Assembly (NCBI GenBank): GCA_965153355.1
Contig: OZ231127.1
Coordinates: 53,072,001-53,136,000 of the forward strand
Length of the DNA stretch: 64,000 nucleotides
Source of the DNA: Flaccisagitta enflata
Lineage: Eukaryota > Chaetognatha > Sagittoidea > Aphragmophora
Direction: 5' to 3'
Shown: one piece after another, positions 24,187 through 35,524 of the stretch
Numbering within the stretch: position 1 is the first letter of the stretch
Layout of the letters: each line of letters opens with the position of its first letter
Notes under the pieces: generated by a model
Told to the model about the DNA's origin: nothing
The model's database searches: none
Seen by the model: the letters and a program-made list of their open reading frames with translations, nothing else
Position numbers and translations under genes: made by a program

Positions 24187-24705
24187 CTGTCTTACATTGT
24201 GAGTTACATTGTACGCGGAACGAGGTATCTCCCCGCCTATTTGATTGCAGGCAAAAAGGGGGAGGGGTTGTCCACTCCTGCCCAGAGCCCACACCCACGC
24301 GAAGATATTGGAACCCCGTGCTATTTGTTTTCCTCATCATCATCATCATTGTTTTCTGCGAAGAGATTTCCCTCTCCTTTTCTATTCTCTTCTTTTTTCT
24401 TTTTGGTTCTCTTTTTATATGTTCCTCTTCCTTTCCCTCTTCTCTTTTTCTTGATCATCCTTTTTTCTCTTGATTTCCTCCAATGTAAGTCAATCATGGA
24501 GAAATGTCGTTCATGTAGAAATTTTTCCCTTTCATCCAACGCAATCCCGCTCAGAAGCAAATGAACTCTCTGTCCTGTCACGCGCTCGTCCGTGGACTCA
24601 TATCGTCAATCCAACTGACTCACAGTTGGATTGGACTTTAAACAAATACATACATGAAAACAAGATAACCGCGAAATCACAAACAAACACACGTGCACAC
24701 ACGTA

Positions 24706-24816
<111 letters not shown>

Positions 24817-25117
24817 GCGCTGTAACATTCCGACGTGCGATCGTCCATTCGTGAATAACCACACAGAGCTTCGCGCTGGTCGGAATCAGTGGTGCTGAAA
24901 GGTCTTCTTTATGCCCAGGACTCTCTTGTAAATTAGGATCATTGAGTGAAGGGACTTGCATAATACATATTACATCCTGCAAACGAGTGGTAAGAAGAGG
25001 CTTGACAACGTCATGAGTCGGGAAGTTTGTACACTATAGCGGACATCCTGTATTCAGAGAGGGTGGAACAAAAAAAAACAGTCAAATTTGTGCCTCTTTT
25101 CGACCGCAACTATTGAA

Positions 25118-25313
25118 AACAAGTGACGCGGGGTCACAATATCGTTGCGGACGGGTGGGCAGGGGCATCCAAGCCCCATCCACACCCCAACCCACCTCCA
25201 ACACTCAAAAAGTATCAAAAACGCTCGTTTTCAACTCGATCACCATGATGGACCGACCGACGGACCGACGGACGGACGGACAAAGTCTCGTATAGAGTTG
25301 CGTGTCCGCAACT
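25118..25313 (+). mobile_element. Class A element, AGTTGCGGAC subfamily (near-consensus copy)
   Basis: AACAAGTGACGCGGGGTCAC, GTTGCGGACGGGTGGGCAGG, AACGCTCGTTTT, GGACCGACGGACGGACGG, then hairpin AGTTGCGTGTCCGCAACT and CTAAAA. This is the best-preserved copy of the subfamily. Confidence 0.92.
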
Positions 25314-25329
25314 AAAATTAGCGTGACCA

Positions 25330-25412
25330 ACTGCCGCATCGGCCGGACGGATCGAGGGTTAGATGAAGCGGGGTGTGGAATCGCTCAGCACATGACTAAA
25401 AAAAAGTTATGA
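25330..25412 (+). mobile_element. Class A 3' fragment, AGTCGCGTGC subfamily
   Basis: GGACGGATCGAGGG, AAGCGGGGTGTGGA and a mutated hairpin ATCGCTCAGCACATGACT with CTAAAAAAA. It lies directly downstream of a complete element. Confidence 0.55.
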
Positions 25413-25915
25413 TAAGTTGCAAGAAGCGCCCGGGGCCTTGCTAGTCAGTTCATGAAACTTATCAGCTAGCTTATCTTGTTTGCATTGACAACCTGCGAAG
25501 AGAAGCAGAAAGACCCTCCGGCGTCCCTACGTTCCGTTTCCATACGCGAAGTTACTAAGCCGCCATGATCCTCTTGGGATGTCTCAGCGATGCCCCGTGC
25601 CGTAACACGAATGAAGTTCAGTCTATTACTTTTTCCTTTGCAATGGCCGGACGAACCAAAGACATCCTTATGTTGAGGTGACGAGATGACCAGATGGCCA
25701 GATTCATAGATAGAAAAAAAGTGGCGTTGGACGGACGAGATGGAAAGGCGACCGTGCGTTAGGGGGATCAGAATAGAAATCTCCCCTCGAAATCACCCTC
25801 ATTCTCCCATCCCACGCTTTGCGTTGATTGGCTTTTGCCAAAGCACACAACGCATACTCACTTATAGTTTACCTTGTACGAAAAAAAGAATTCTTGTAAA
25901 TAACTAATAATGAGT
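25413..25915. other. Unassigned stretch, relatively GC-rich
   Basis: No frame with recognisable homology. No repeat match seen. Confidence 0.4.
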
Positions 25916-25999
25916 TGAACGAATGCGTTACCCCACCGACCGACCAACCAACCAACCGACGGACACAGCCATAGTTGTACAGGTGCTTTGGCGCAACTA
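25916..25999 (+). mobile_element. Class A 3' fragment, AGGTGCGAC subfamily
   Basis: CGAATGCGTTACCCCACC, (GACCAACCAACC), GACACAGCCATAG, then AGGTGCTTTGGCGCAACT with CTAAAA. Confidence 0.6.
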
Positions 26000-27060
26000 A
26001 AATAGTATTGGGTCTTGGAGAAGTTGGTCGACGATGGAATGAACGTTTCATTACTAGTGGGTATCTTGTCTGTGACAAATTGTCTCTCCACGTTTGTGTG
26101 TAAGGGGAACAGTATTTTGAACTATTTTCTACGAGCATTTGAGGAAGTACGATTTTTGGATGACATGACACGACCATAAAATGGGACGACACAAAATGCG
26201 GGAATCTTGCATGCCCCATCATGATTCGTTGAATTTCAGTAACACAGGTAACAATCATTTGCCCTTAGCTATTTTGGAAAGCATTTGTGTTTTGGGTTAG
26301 ACTAAGAATGTTTAGACTAAGAATGGTTAGACTAAGAATGATTGCTAAGTAAAGTTGCGCGTAGTAACTAGTCAGTGAGGGCTCACAAGGCCCTCTTCCA
26401 TATTTCTCAGTTTCGGTAAAGTGAGGGATATTGTTCCACATATCATATCATTATCATATCGCTACTGGGATATTTGTATTTAGTATTAAAAACAGTTGGG
26501 TGACTTCTGACGGATCAGAATGGGACCGCTGCGCTGATTGTATCATCTCATTGTAACCTCCCACAAAGCAAAGATTAAGTTTCTTCAACTGGTACCACTG
26601 GGTCATCATGGACTAACGGATGGGCGAACCTATGGACGGACAGACCAGCCAAAAGATAGCTACCAGTATCTGAACTACAGTATGGGAGCGGAAGGAGAAG
26701 CGTAAGCGAGATCGGTGGAAGCTCAACAGCTTCCACATCCCTACTTTAAGACGCATCTAAAAACTAATAAATTGTAGACAGACAGTCTCAGTGATGACAT
26801 GACAGTGGAAAATCATGACTTTTGCTAAATGGAGCCACAAAAAATCACTCGAACTGGCGTCATTAAAAACTCGTCAAAAGCTCATCCAAAATAAAAGAGA
26901 CTTTTCATCAAGGGTTTGCTCAATCCCCTTGAGTCTTTTATGGGATGTATTTAGTTGACTGTTTTTATTTGTATCCACCCTACGAATGTGGAATAAAGGA
27001 TTCGGAAACAGACATACGGAGGCAAGTGCGCAGGCAGGCACGGACATGCGCATGCACAAA
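26000..27060. other. Unassigned stretch with one class A 3' end
   Basis: A 129-codon minus-strand frame near 25869-26258 overlaps element sequence and has no motif. At 26633-26766 a GGACAGACC run ends in AAGACGCATCTAAAAA, a degenerate AGATGCGTCC-type 3' end. Otherwise nothing is recognised. Confidence 0.45.
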
Positions 27061-27067
27061 AGAGATA

Positions 27068-27069
27068 AA

Positions 27070-27133
<64 letters not shown>

Positions 27134-27230
27134 AAAAAGAAAAAAAGAAAAAAGAAAAAAAGAAAAAAAGAAAAAAAGAAAGAAAGAAAGAAAGAAAGAA
27201 ACAAACAAAGAAACAAAGAAAGAAAGAAAG
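27068..27230. repeat. (GAAA)n microsatellite
   Basis: GAAA array with GAAAAA interruptions in its middle. Confidence 0.95.
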
Positions 27231-27507
27231 TAGCGAGATGGGGAAGACAAGCTCGCACGAACTTCCTTCCCATTTGATATCTCTCTCTTAAGACTTAACT
27301 CTGATCATGTGTCCAAAATTACCACCTCCCAATTTGTCATTCCTCCTTCAATACTTTCTTTCCTAATCTTTTCTTTTCTTTCTTTCATAATAGATTTCAA
27401 CTCATTTCAGGCGTCATGGAGCATAACGTGTAACCCCATAAAACCATAAGAGGCAAATCACGCACAAGAGAAAGTAAGTAAGAGAAGGAAAGGACGAAAA
27501 TGAGAAA

Positions 27508-27950
<443 letters not shown>

Positions 27951-28297
27951 AAAAGAAAAGGGAAGGAAAGGAAAGAAAACGAAAGAAGTCGAATCAAAAG
28001 CAAATGTGACAAAAAGGAAATTAGAATTGGTCGGAAAATTGGGATCAGAGGTGTGGCCAAAGGTGGACGAATTTGTGGTCCTTTGTTTGATCGTTTCCTT
28101 TGCGTGGTGGTTAAGTGGTTGGAAACGTCCTCAACCGTGACTTGAAAGCTTGAGACTCGGTGTTGAGTGTGTGAATTGAAAGCTCAAAGAGTGTGAATGG
28201 AAGGAAGCTTGAATGGAAAGAATAGGCAGAAATAGGAAGAAATAGGCAGAAAAAAGACAGGAGTGCAAATGCGTGCGACCGTTAATGAGGTGTTTTT

Positions 28298-28430
28298 AGT
28301 CGCGTGCACGCGACTCTACAACCCACTCTGTCAATTTACATTTGGTCTCTTAGTCTTTTGGTCTTATAGTCTTTTAGTAATTTGGTCTTAACAACCGCAC
28401 GCGACTGTTTACAAGGTGTTGGCCTTGTTT
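28298..28430 (-). mobile_element. Class A element, AGTCGCGTGC subfamily, divergent
   Basis: Hairpin AGTCGCGTGCACGCGACT lacks the loop bases. The GTCC tract is replaced by TTGGTCTTTTAGTC-like units. The right side has GCACGCGACT and GTTGGCCTTGTT. Confidence 0.75.
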
Positions 28431-28434
28431 TTTC

Positions 28435-29100
28435 ACAGAGTAGATGAGCTGCAATGGGCCGTATCATCTGCTACTTTCTGTCCGTCTGCCTGTTTTTTTG
28501 TTTTGTTTTTTTTTGTTCTTTTTTATGACACGAACCGTTGTACATGCCCATTACGCTGTCCCATTTACACTCAAGCGCCTTATTATTCACTGTTAAGATA
28601 AAAAAGCCATTACACATTATGAGATAAACATATATTAATTGTCTGACAAATGATAATGAGCTACAACCTTCACTAACACCAACTACAAGGATTTGAAGGA
28701 AGTGGTAAAAAGAAACCAGCCACTGGGGTGTTTCAAATTAAGGCTATGTTCTCCAACTTGGAGACTCCAAGTAGGTGGCTTGAAAAATTGTAGTAGAAGG
28801 CCCCTATAAGTATCTGGTTCTCCCTTAAGTTGGCAAAAACAGCAAAATCTAACAAAAATTTGTGAAAATTTTAAGAAATAGTTGATTTATATGTTTAAAC
28901 TAAATTTTCAAACTTACTTGTTCATTTGTAAGGTATACATGCTCAATGAACAAAAAAAAAACTGTCAGCCAATGCCATAGAGAGCCCCTAGAAACCTAGG
29001 GATAGCAAAGAATCAAAACAGAAAATAACTTAATTCATGCATTGTTTAGAACTAATGAAAATTTTTCTATTCTTCCCTCTTTTTCTAACTCATTCGAAGT
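28435..29100. other. Unassigned AT-rich stretch
   Basis: No gene or repeat recognised. Confidence 0.4.
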
Positions 29101-29104
29101 GCAG

Positions 29105-29275
29105 TTGAACCTGACAATAACAGATGTCAAGGGACTAACAAATTTTATCTGTTATAGGCAGATTTCTGTTATTGGTAATATACAATATAAGAAATAAGAA
29201 AAGTGAAGGGACTGAGATTTTTCATCCTTTATAGGTGGATTTCCATTACTCGTGTGGGGTGTAACTAAATAACTC
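29105..29275. repeat. Dispersed 'CAGTTGAACC..ATCTGTTATAGG' repeat, longest copy
   Basis: CAGTTGAACCTGACAATAAC is followed by two related blocks (AGGGACTAAC..ATCTGTTATAGG and AGGGACTGAG..CTTTATAGG). Tigger/pogo MITEs often begin CAGTNGAACC, but only this end is seen. Confidence 0.45.
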
Positions 29276-29470
29276 CAGTGAAGTGTAAGAGACTAGGGAC
29301 CACAAAAGATCTGGCATGGAATACTAAATTTGCTTAGAAATAAGCATAAGTTATCCTAAATCAGCAAATAATGACAATTAGCTAACAAAATTAAAAAAAC
29401 TTTTTTTTTCTTTTAAATCCAAACTTTCTTTGAAATGATGTGATACTGAAGGAGGTCACTTCAACGAAAA

Positions 29471-29682
29471 AACAAGTGACACAGGGTCACAATATTGGGA
29501 CAAGTGGGCAGGGGACATCTAACCCCTATAGACACCTCAACCCTCATCCCTTAAACTTACTTAAAACTTCTGTTTTCTACTTTTCAACTGGGTTATCAGG
29601 TATGGACGAGGGACAGACCGAGGGACAAACCAACAGACGGAGCAATAGACAAAGACTCATAGAATTGCATGTCTGCAACTAA
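29471..29682 (+). mobile_element. Class A element, AGTTGCGGAC subfamily, diverged (first of three in a row)
   Basis: AACAAGTGACACAGGGTCAC, GTGGGCAGGGGACATC, GGACAGACCGAGGGAC, hairpin AATTGCATGTCTGCAACT. Confidence 0.8.
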
Positions 29683-29688
29683 GATAGA

Positions 29689-29877
29689 AACAAGGCCGGA
29701 TAGACGGCTACCCTAGTCGCATGCGGGTGGGCAGGGGCCATATTTGAGGTCAGAGGAGCATTTGGGCAGGAGCAGTTTAGCCAAAAACCCAATAAACGCC
29801 AAAAAAGTAAAGTGTGAGGGACGGACGGATGGACGGACCGACAAAGCGGGGTGTAGAGTCGCATAGCACGCGACTAA
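29689..29877 (+). mobile_element. Class A element, AGTCGCGTGC subfamily (second of three)
   Basis: AACAAGGCCGGATAGACGGC, CTAGTCGCATGCGGGTGG, GGACGGACGGATGGACGG, GCGGGGTGTAGAG, hairpin AGTCGCATAGCACGCGACT. Both the 5' word and the hairpin's own 5' arm carry GCA in place of GCG. Confidence 0.88.
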
Positions 29878-29897
29878 AAATTTCATGCATCTTTAAT

Positions 29898-30035
29898 AAG
29901 GTCGGATACACGGCTATCAGGTAAGCAGGAGTCATACCAAAGCAGGAGCTGTGAGGTCCATGAATAAAGATAGCAAAAAAAGTAAAATGTGTATGACCAA
30001 CACAGACAAAGCATAGAGTTGCATTGCATGCAACT
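29898..30035 (+). mobile_element. Class A element, degenerate (third of three)
   Basis: AAGGTCGGATACACGGCTA starts it. There is a short middle with CAAAGCATAGAG, and the hairpin AGTTGCATTGCATGCAACT closes it. The GACC tract has decayed to ACCAACACAGAC. Confidence 0.6.
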
Positions 30036-30322
30036 GAATATAATAAAAAATGATAACCTTTTTTGTGTAAACAGTTAGTTTTTTAAAAAATCTAACCTCA
30101 ATGAAGAGCAACCAACTGAAAACTGCAAAAAATTCTACTCCATGTATGAATTTAGCATGAAAGTACACCATAGTTAGCTTTCCATACATCTTTGAACTGA
30201 GAAACATACTTTGTTAGTTTTGGTCAATTTTTAGCCAATTAAAGCCTCAAGCTAATTTAGTTTTCAATGTAAACTATTTTTAAGGTTTGTGGTTTCTTGT
30301 ACTTTACTGAGGATACATTTCT

Positions 30323-30524
30323 AGTCGCGGACATGCAATTATAAAAGGCTTTGTCTGTCCATTGGTCTGTTGGTCCGTGGTGATCGAGTCGAAAAGTGGA
30401 CAAACAAGCGCTGTAGATACTTTTTAAGTATGTTCGTGTGTGGGGTGGGGACTGGGGTGTGAATAGTGGTTAGATGCCTTTGCCCACCTGTTCACAACAA
30501 TATTGTGCCCCTGTGTCACTCGTT
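30323..30524 (-). mobile_element. Class A element, AGTTGCGGAC subfamily, diverged
   Basis: AGTCGCGGACATGCAATT, GTCCATTGGTCTGTTGG, CGAGTCGAAAAGTGGACA, TTTGCCCACCTGTTC and the end GTGTCACTCGTT. Confidence 0.75.
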
Positions 30525-30536
30525 AGATAGATTGAT

Positions 30537-30735
30537 GTTTGGATGCACAGCTACATTAGTTGCTTGTGGTTGGGCAGGGGCAGTGATTGAGAAGGTCGCT
30601 GGAGCATTTGGGCAGGAGCAATGAACTCAAAATGATCACAAATGCCAAAAAAGTTCAAATGGGACCGACCAACTGACCAACCAACCATGCATTAACCCTC
30701 CAAAGGATGGACGAAGGGGGTGTAGTCGCAACTAG
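30537..30735 (+). mobile_element. Class A element, degenerate AGTCGC type
   Basis: GGATGCACAGCTACATTAG, GTGGTTGGGCAGGGGCAG, GACCGACCAACTGACC, then GGGTGTAGTCGCAACTAG. The hairpin is broken. Confidence 0.6.
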
Positions 30736-30739
30736 AAAA

Positions 30740-31408
30740 TACATGATTTGAAATATTTTTTCAAATTCCATGAGGGGCCATTTTTTAAGCCATTTAAATT
30801 TTTTTTCAAGTCCTGTTTGACCCCCTTTGACATGCACTGGCCATTTTACAGCCTAGGCCCATTCATACATTACTATTGAGTGAACCAGCGCAAAAGCTTT
30901 GGTTTACTCATGCAAAAAAACAATTTTCATAAATTTTAGAACTTTCTTTTTTATTCTTTGCTATTTTTGCTATCTGTATTGGGACCAAGGTACCCCATGG
31001 GGCACCTAGGGGGCCATCTATGATACCTATGGGGGTTTACCCACCCATACCCTTTCTGTAACTGTTCAATGGACCTACTCAGAGACAATAGCTTTGATTT
31101 GAAACATCTCCATGGTTAGTTTCTCACTAACCCTTCTTATAATCCTAGCAGTTGGTGTTAGTGAAGGTTGTCGCTCATTCTCAGTCCTCAGACAATTTAT
31201 GTGCGTCTATCTCATAATTTGTGATGGATTTTTCATCTTAACAGTGCATATTAAGACACTTGAGTGTAAGTGGGACAACGTAATACCAATTACCAATCTA
31301 ACCAACCAAACGACCGACCGATAAACACCTTGTATTTTGAGTCATAACGATTGTAGTTGTTACCACTGGCTTTTTTAGCTTTAGTTACTTCGGGTCACTT
31401 GCACTATA
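30740..31408. other. Unassigned AT-rich stretch
   Basis: No gene recognised. A 70-codon open frame at 31112-31324 has a hydrophobic start but no other support. Confidence 0.4.
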
Positions 31409-32059
31409 TAACGGGTGGTCAAAAAAAAGTGGTTTTTTTTTGTTTACTTATATCTTTTATAAAAAAATGTTTATGAGAAAAATTCTTTTTTTGCTAAGAA
31501 GATATGGTGCGGGAAAATTTTTTCTTTATTGTGATTTTTGTATATTTTTTTTACATTCGGAGCTATTTACAATTAACTCAATTTAATTTTGGACCGCTTT
31601 GATTTTTTGAAAAAATTTTTTGTAAAAAAACTAAAATTTTTTCATAGATTCACTATTTATAGTTAAGGATGACTTGAAACCTTGTAAAAAATCTAAGAAA
31701 AATTTTAAAAATACATGCATACAACAAAACAAAAGATACTTCTTAAAAACATTCTTTTGTTTTCTATTCAAATCTCTTTAACCAAAGCTTGGAGACTTAC
31801 AATTAATTGTGTTTATATCAGAAATGACCTAGTTAAAGTATGTGTTTTTTTAAAATTAGCTGATATTTATGTTATTACTGATCTATGCAAACATTTTACT
31901 TTTTTCATATTTATATAAATATGTGTTTGAAAAAATAAAAAAAAAATTGATTTTTTTCTATATACTATACTTTATTTTTAAAATATTAACTTACAAAAAA
32001 AAATCAAAACCAATTGGAGAGAATTCTAGCTTGGTCACTTTTTTATTGACCACCCGTTA
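31409..32059. mobile_element. 651-bp TIR element, Tc1/mariner-like MITE
   Basis: TAACGGGTGGTCAAAAAAAA at the left mirrors TTATTGACCACCCGTTA at the right, with TA at both tips. The interior is very AT-rich and encodes no transposase. Confidence 0.8.
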
Positions 32060-32062
32060 TTT

Positions 32063-32194
32063 AGAATAATTGCAACAAAGCACCTCTTTAACTGGCTCTG
32101 TCCGTCGGTTGGTTAGTTGGTTGGTTGGTTGGTTGGTAACGCATTAGTTCGACGATCCACACGTCGCACCTTATTTGCCTACTTGACCTTGTTA
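32063..32194 (-). mobile_element. Class A element, AGGTGCGAC subfamily
   Basis: ACAAAGCACCTC hairpin side, GTCGGTTGGTTAGTTGGTTG, AACGCATTAGTTCGACGATC, GTCGCACCT and the end TTGACCTTGTTA. It starts only 3 bp after the MITE at 31409-32059, and its outer hairpin arm is altered. Confidence 0.82.
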
Positions 32195-32321
32195 CTTGAG
32201 ACTTTACTGAAAAGCTGGCAATATTTAATCAAAATGAGACCTAGTCTTTCTTTTTTTTCCTTTTCTTCTTTTTTTTTTTTCTTTTTTCCTTCACTCGGGC
32301 CCCCTTAGGACCTGAGCCCCC

Positions 32322-32324
32322 TTT

Positions 32325-32397
<73 letters not shown>
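32322..32397. repeat. (GT)n microsatellite
   Basis: About 37 GT dinucleotides. Confidence 0.95.
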
Positions 32398-32398
<1 letters not shown>

Positions 32399-32399
32399 A

Positions 32400-32965
32400 G
32401 AGTAAAACTTTCTTGTTTCCTTGGATTCACAATAGGGGAGGCTAAACACCACGTAAAGCACTTCGTAAGTCAAACATGAATCCATATGTTGAATTGGTAC
32501 TAATTGGTTTCCATAAATGGCCATAACCCCAACTTGGAAGTATAGACGACATTTAATCAAAAGATACTATTATAATTTGTAATTTGTATGTCGGATCCAA
32601 TCCGTCGGTCCTAGACCTATGACTAATCGGCGCAGTCGTGAATCATGTATCCCAGTTCCTCCATATGATTGGTCCACTCACTGCAGCCATTTAAAGAGAC
32701 CAACTTATGACCAGTAGATGAATTCATGGGAGGGAGGAACCATCACACGCGCGCGTTTGAGTTATGAATTGAAGAGGAAAGGGAGAGAGAGGGCGAGGCA
32801 AAAGCCGGTGAACCACGGAATCATCGTATATAAACATCAGCATATCTCGCACGTCACGAAAGGGGTTGCATGGCGGGGCAATCGTACCGTTCATTAAGGC
32901 TCTGGCCAGGGGCGTGTTTTTCTCGTGTTCTTTTTTTTTTTCTTTTTTCTTTTTTTTTTTACCTT
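32400..32965. other. Unassigned intergenic stretch
   Basis: No gene or known repeat. A T-rich run precedes the next class A element. Confidence 0.4.
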
Positions 32966-32971
32966 ATTTCT

Positions 32972-33137
32972 AGTCGCGGACACGCGACTCTTCATCTTAC
33001 CGTGTCGGTCGATGCGTCGGTATGTCGTTACGTCGGTACGTCGATACGTTACAAATATTTCTGAATATCAAGCGGTTTTTGCATTACGGCCCATGCCCAA
33101 CCGTCCGCAACTGTCTTGCCGTGTATCCGGCCTTGTT
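32972..33137 (-). mobile_element. Class A element, AGTCGCGGAC subfamily
   Basis: Hairpin AGTCGCGGACACGCGACT, GTCGGTATGTCGTTACGTCG, TGCATTACGGCCCATGCCC, GTCCGCAACT and GTATCCGGCCTTGTT. It abuts the next element with no spacer. Confidence 0.9.
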
Positions 33138-33269
33138 AGGTGCGACAAAGCACCTCTATAACTGACTGTTTCCGTCAGTTAGTTGGTTGGTTGGTAACGC
33201 ATTCGTTCGACGATCCACAGTTATCCACACGTCGCACCTAATTAATTATTGGCCTACTTGGCCTTGTTT
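33138..33269 (-). mobile_element. Class A element, AGGTGCGAC subfamily
   Basis: Hairpin AGGTGCGACAAAGCACCT, GTCAGTTAGTTGGTTGG, AACGCATTCGTTCGACGATC, GTCGCACCT, ATTGGCCTACTTGGCCTTGT. Confidence 0.9.
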
Positions 33270-33364
33270 CTTCATGTTCCCCAAACGATATCGAAACGTC
33301 TGTCCAAAGCCATCTACTATCAGACTTAAGTGTCTGATTGTCTATATTTTTGTCCTGATAAGTT

Positions 33365-33368
<4 letters not shown>

Positions 33369-33414
<46 letters not shown>
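33369..33414. repeat. (CT)n microsatellite
   Basis: About 23 CT dinucleotides. Confidence 0.93.
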
Positions 33415-33416
<2 letters not shown>

Positions 33417-33469
33417 TCCTTATCTTACTCCAATGTCCAACTAGCATGTTTCGAAGGAAATATAAGATG

Positions 33470-33668
33470 CGTTAGAATGGAAAACGGGAAGAACAAGCCC
33501 GCAGAGGGAGGCCAAGACCCGTTGGAATAACTACATATATTGCAGTTAGAAAAGCGAAAGCAAGCGGGAGTCAATTAGCGTCATGATTCATATGTTGATG
33601 ACTGGAGATATTTTAGGCGCGGTCGAGGAACCATTCGGCTACAAGGTTGTCTCCGTCGCATTCAATAA
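33470..33668 (+). pseudogene. Decayed non-LTR retrotransposon reverse-transcriptase C-terminal fragment
   Basis: The plus strand reads RRGRPR in one frame. After a one-base shift it continues TRWNNY, which together resemble the GRPRTRW motif found near the end of many LINE-type reverse transcriptases. About 25 codons later a further frame shift gives DDWRYF, like the DR..WR motif that usually follows. Frame shifts and stops show it is dead, and no other part of a LINE is recognisable nearby. Confidence 0.35.
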
Positions 33669-33977
33669 TAGGCATTACCCGTTGCTCTTGCTTAAAGCTT
33701 AAAGATTGGCAATCATAGGGAAGGTCTCTCCTAAATGGCACAATTTTTTCAATAAAAATGGCTTCATGTTTTTCAGCGCGTATGGCTCAATAAAAGATGC
33801 TTTGTGGCATCGAAAATGTATATGGAACTCATGGAAAGAATGGTCATTGATGTCTTTGAAGCCGCTACCCACAAAAAAGGAATAACAAGGAGGAAGTGAG
33901 AGTAGAAAAAGGAGGAATAGCTAATCAGATGCGAAAAGAAAAAACACCGAGTGACTGTGAAGAAAATTGATTCTGAA

Positions 33978-33979
33978 GG

Positions 33980-34054
<75 letters not shown>

Positions 34055-34094
34055 AGAAAGAAAGAAAGAGAGAAAGAAAGAGAGAAAGAAAGAG

Positions 34095-34177
<83 letters not shown>

Positions 34178-34242
34178 AATAAAGAAAGAAAGACAGAAAT
34201 AAAGTGAGAAAGGAGGAAAGAGAAAGAAAGATACAAAGAAAC

Positions 34243-34273
<31 letters not shown>

Positions 34274-34429
34274 CAAAGAAAGAAAGAAAAACAGACAGAC
34301 AGACAGAGAGAAAGAAAGAAAAAAAGAAAGAAAGAAAGACAGAAATAAAGTGAGAAAGGAAGAAAGAAAAACAAAGAGACAAAGAAACAAAGAATCAAAG
34401 AAACAAAGAATCAAAGAAAGAAAGAAAAA

Positions 34430-34501
<72 letters not shown>

Positions 34502-34504
34502 AAA

Positions 34505-34561
<57 letters not shown>

Positions 34562-34580
34562 AAGAAAAGAAAGAAAAAGA
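33978..34580. repeat. (GAAA)n and (GACA)n compound microsatellite
   Basis: GAAA arrays (33978-34180 and 34425-34500) are joined by diverged GAAA/GACA sequence and end in about 14 GACA units (34504-34560). Long frames on both strands here are artefacts. Confidence 0.95.
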
Positions 34581-34630
34581 AGGAGAAAGAACATAAGGTA
34601 AAGAAAATGGGGCATACAGAAGGATTGAAA

Positions 34631-34753
34631 AACAAGGCCAAGTAGGCCAATAAGGTGCGACGTGTTGATCGTCGAACGAATGCGTTACAGACAGACCAAC
34701 AGACCGACCAACCAACGGACAGAGCCAGTTATAGAGGTGCTTTGTCGCACCTA
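34631..34753 (+). mobile_element. Class A element, AGGTGCGAC subfamily
   Basis: AACAAGGCCAAGTAGGCCAA, AAGGTGCGACG, CGTCGAACGAATGCGTTAC, GACCAACCAACGGACAG, hairpin AGGTGCTTTGTCGCACCT with CTAAAA. It lies between two GAAA arrays. Confidence 0.92.
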
Positions 34754-34756
34754 AAA

Positions 34757-34760
34757 AGGA

Positions 34761-34828
<68 letters not shown>

Positions 34829-35097
34829 AACAAACAAACAAACAAAGACACAAATAAGGAGTTACATGACTGAGTGAATGAATGAATGAATGAATGAATG
34901 AATGAATGAATGAATGAATGAATGAATGAGTGAATGAATGAATGAATGAATGAATGAATGAATGAATTATTGTGAAAATGAAAAAATAAATGAATGAATG
35001 AATGAATGAATGAATGAATGAATGAATGAATGAATGAATGAATGGATGAATGAATGAATGCACCAATGATTGGAATGAATGAATGAATGAATGAACA
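34757..35097. repeat. (GAAA)n and (GAAT)n microsatellites
   Basis: GAAA to about 34830, then GAAT/AATG units 34872-35097 with a few interruptions. Confidence 0.93.
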
Positions 35098-35350
35098 ATT
35101 GACTGAATGCACCAATGATTGAAATATTTGAAGATATGAATTAATGTATTAATGAACGAATGGACAAGGTGGGGAGTAGAGTAGGAAGAAATAACGACAT
35201 GCGAGTAGAGACTTTAATGATGAATGTTCCATGGGCGACAGAAGAGCCGATGGCGATGCAAGCTCGTATGGATAAAATATCGAGTCACTCGGCGCCTTGG
35301 TAAATTGCTAATGGATTCCGCGGTTGCCCGGTCGAGAGAGAGGGACAATT

Positions 35351-35412
35351 TTTGGTGATGACGATGAATGAGAGGTGATCTGCCCACCAATGGACAATAC
35401 CAATACATCTCT

Positions 35413-35467
<55 letters not shown>

Positions 35468-35524
35468 AATTTTGTTTGGTGATGACGATGAATGAGAGGT
35501 GATCTATCCACAAATGGACAATAT
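35351..35524. repeat. (CT)n tract flanked by ~50-bp direct repeats
   Basis: TTTGGTGATGACGATGAATG with AGAGGTGATCT and AATGGACAATA occurs at 35351-35400 and again at 35474-35524. The CT array at 35408-35466 lies between the two copies. Confidence 0.85.

Noticed and set aside
33773-34615. 280-codon minus-strand ORF rich in Phe/Leu/Ser
   Set aside because: Translation of the (GAAA)n/(GACA)n compound repeat; frames on both strands are open for the same reason.
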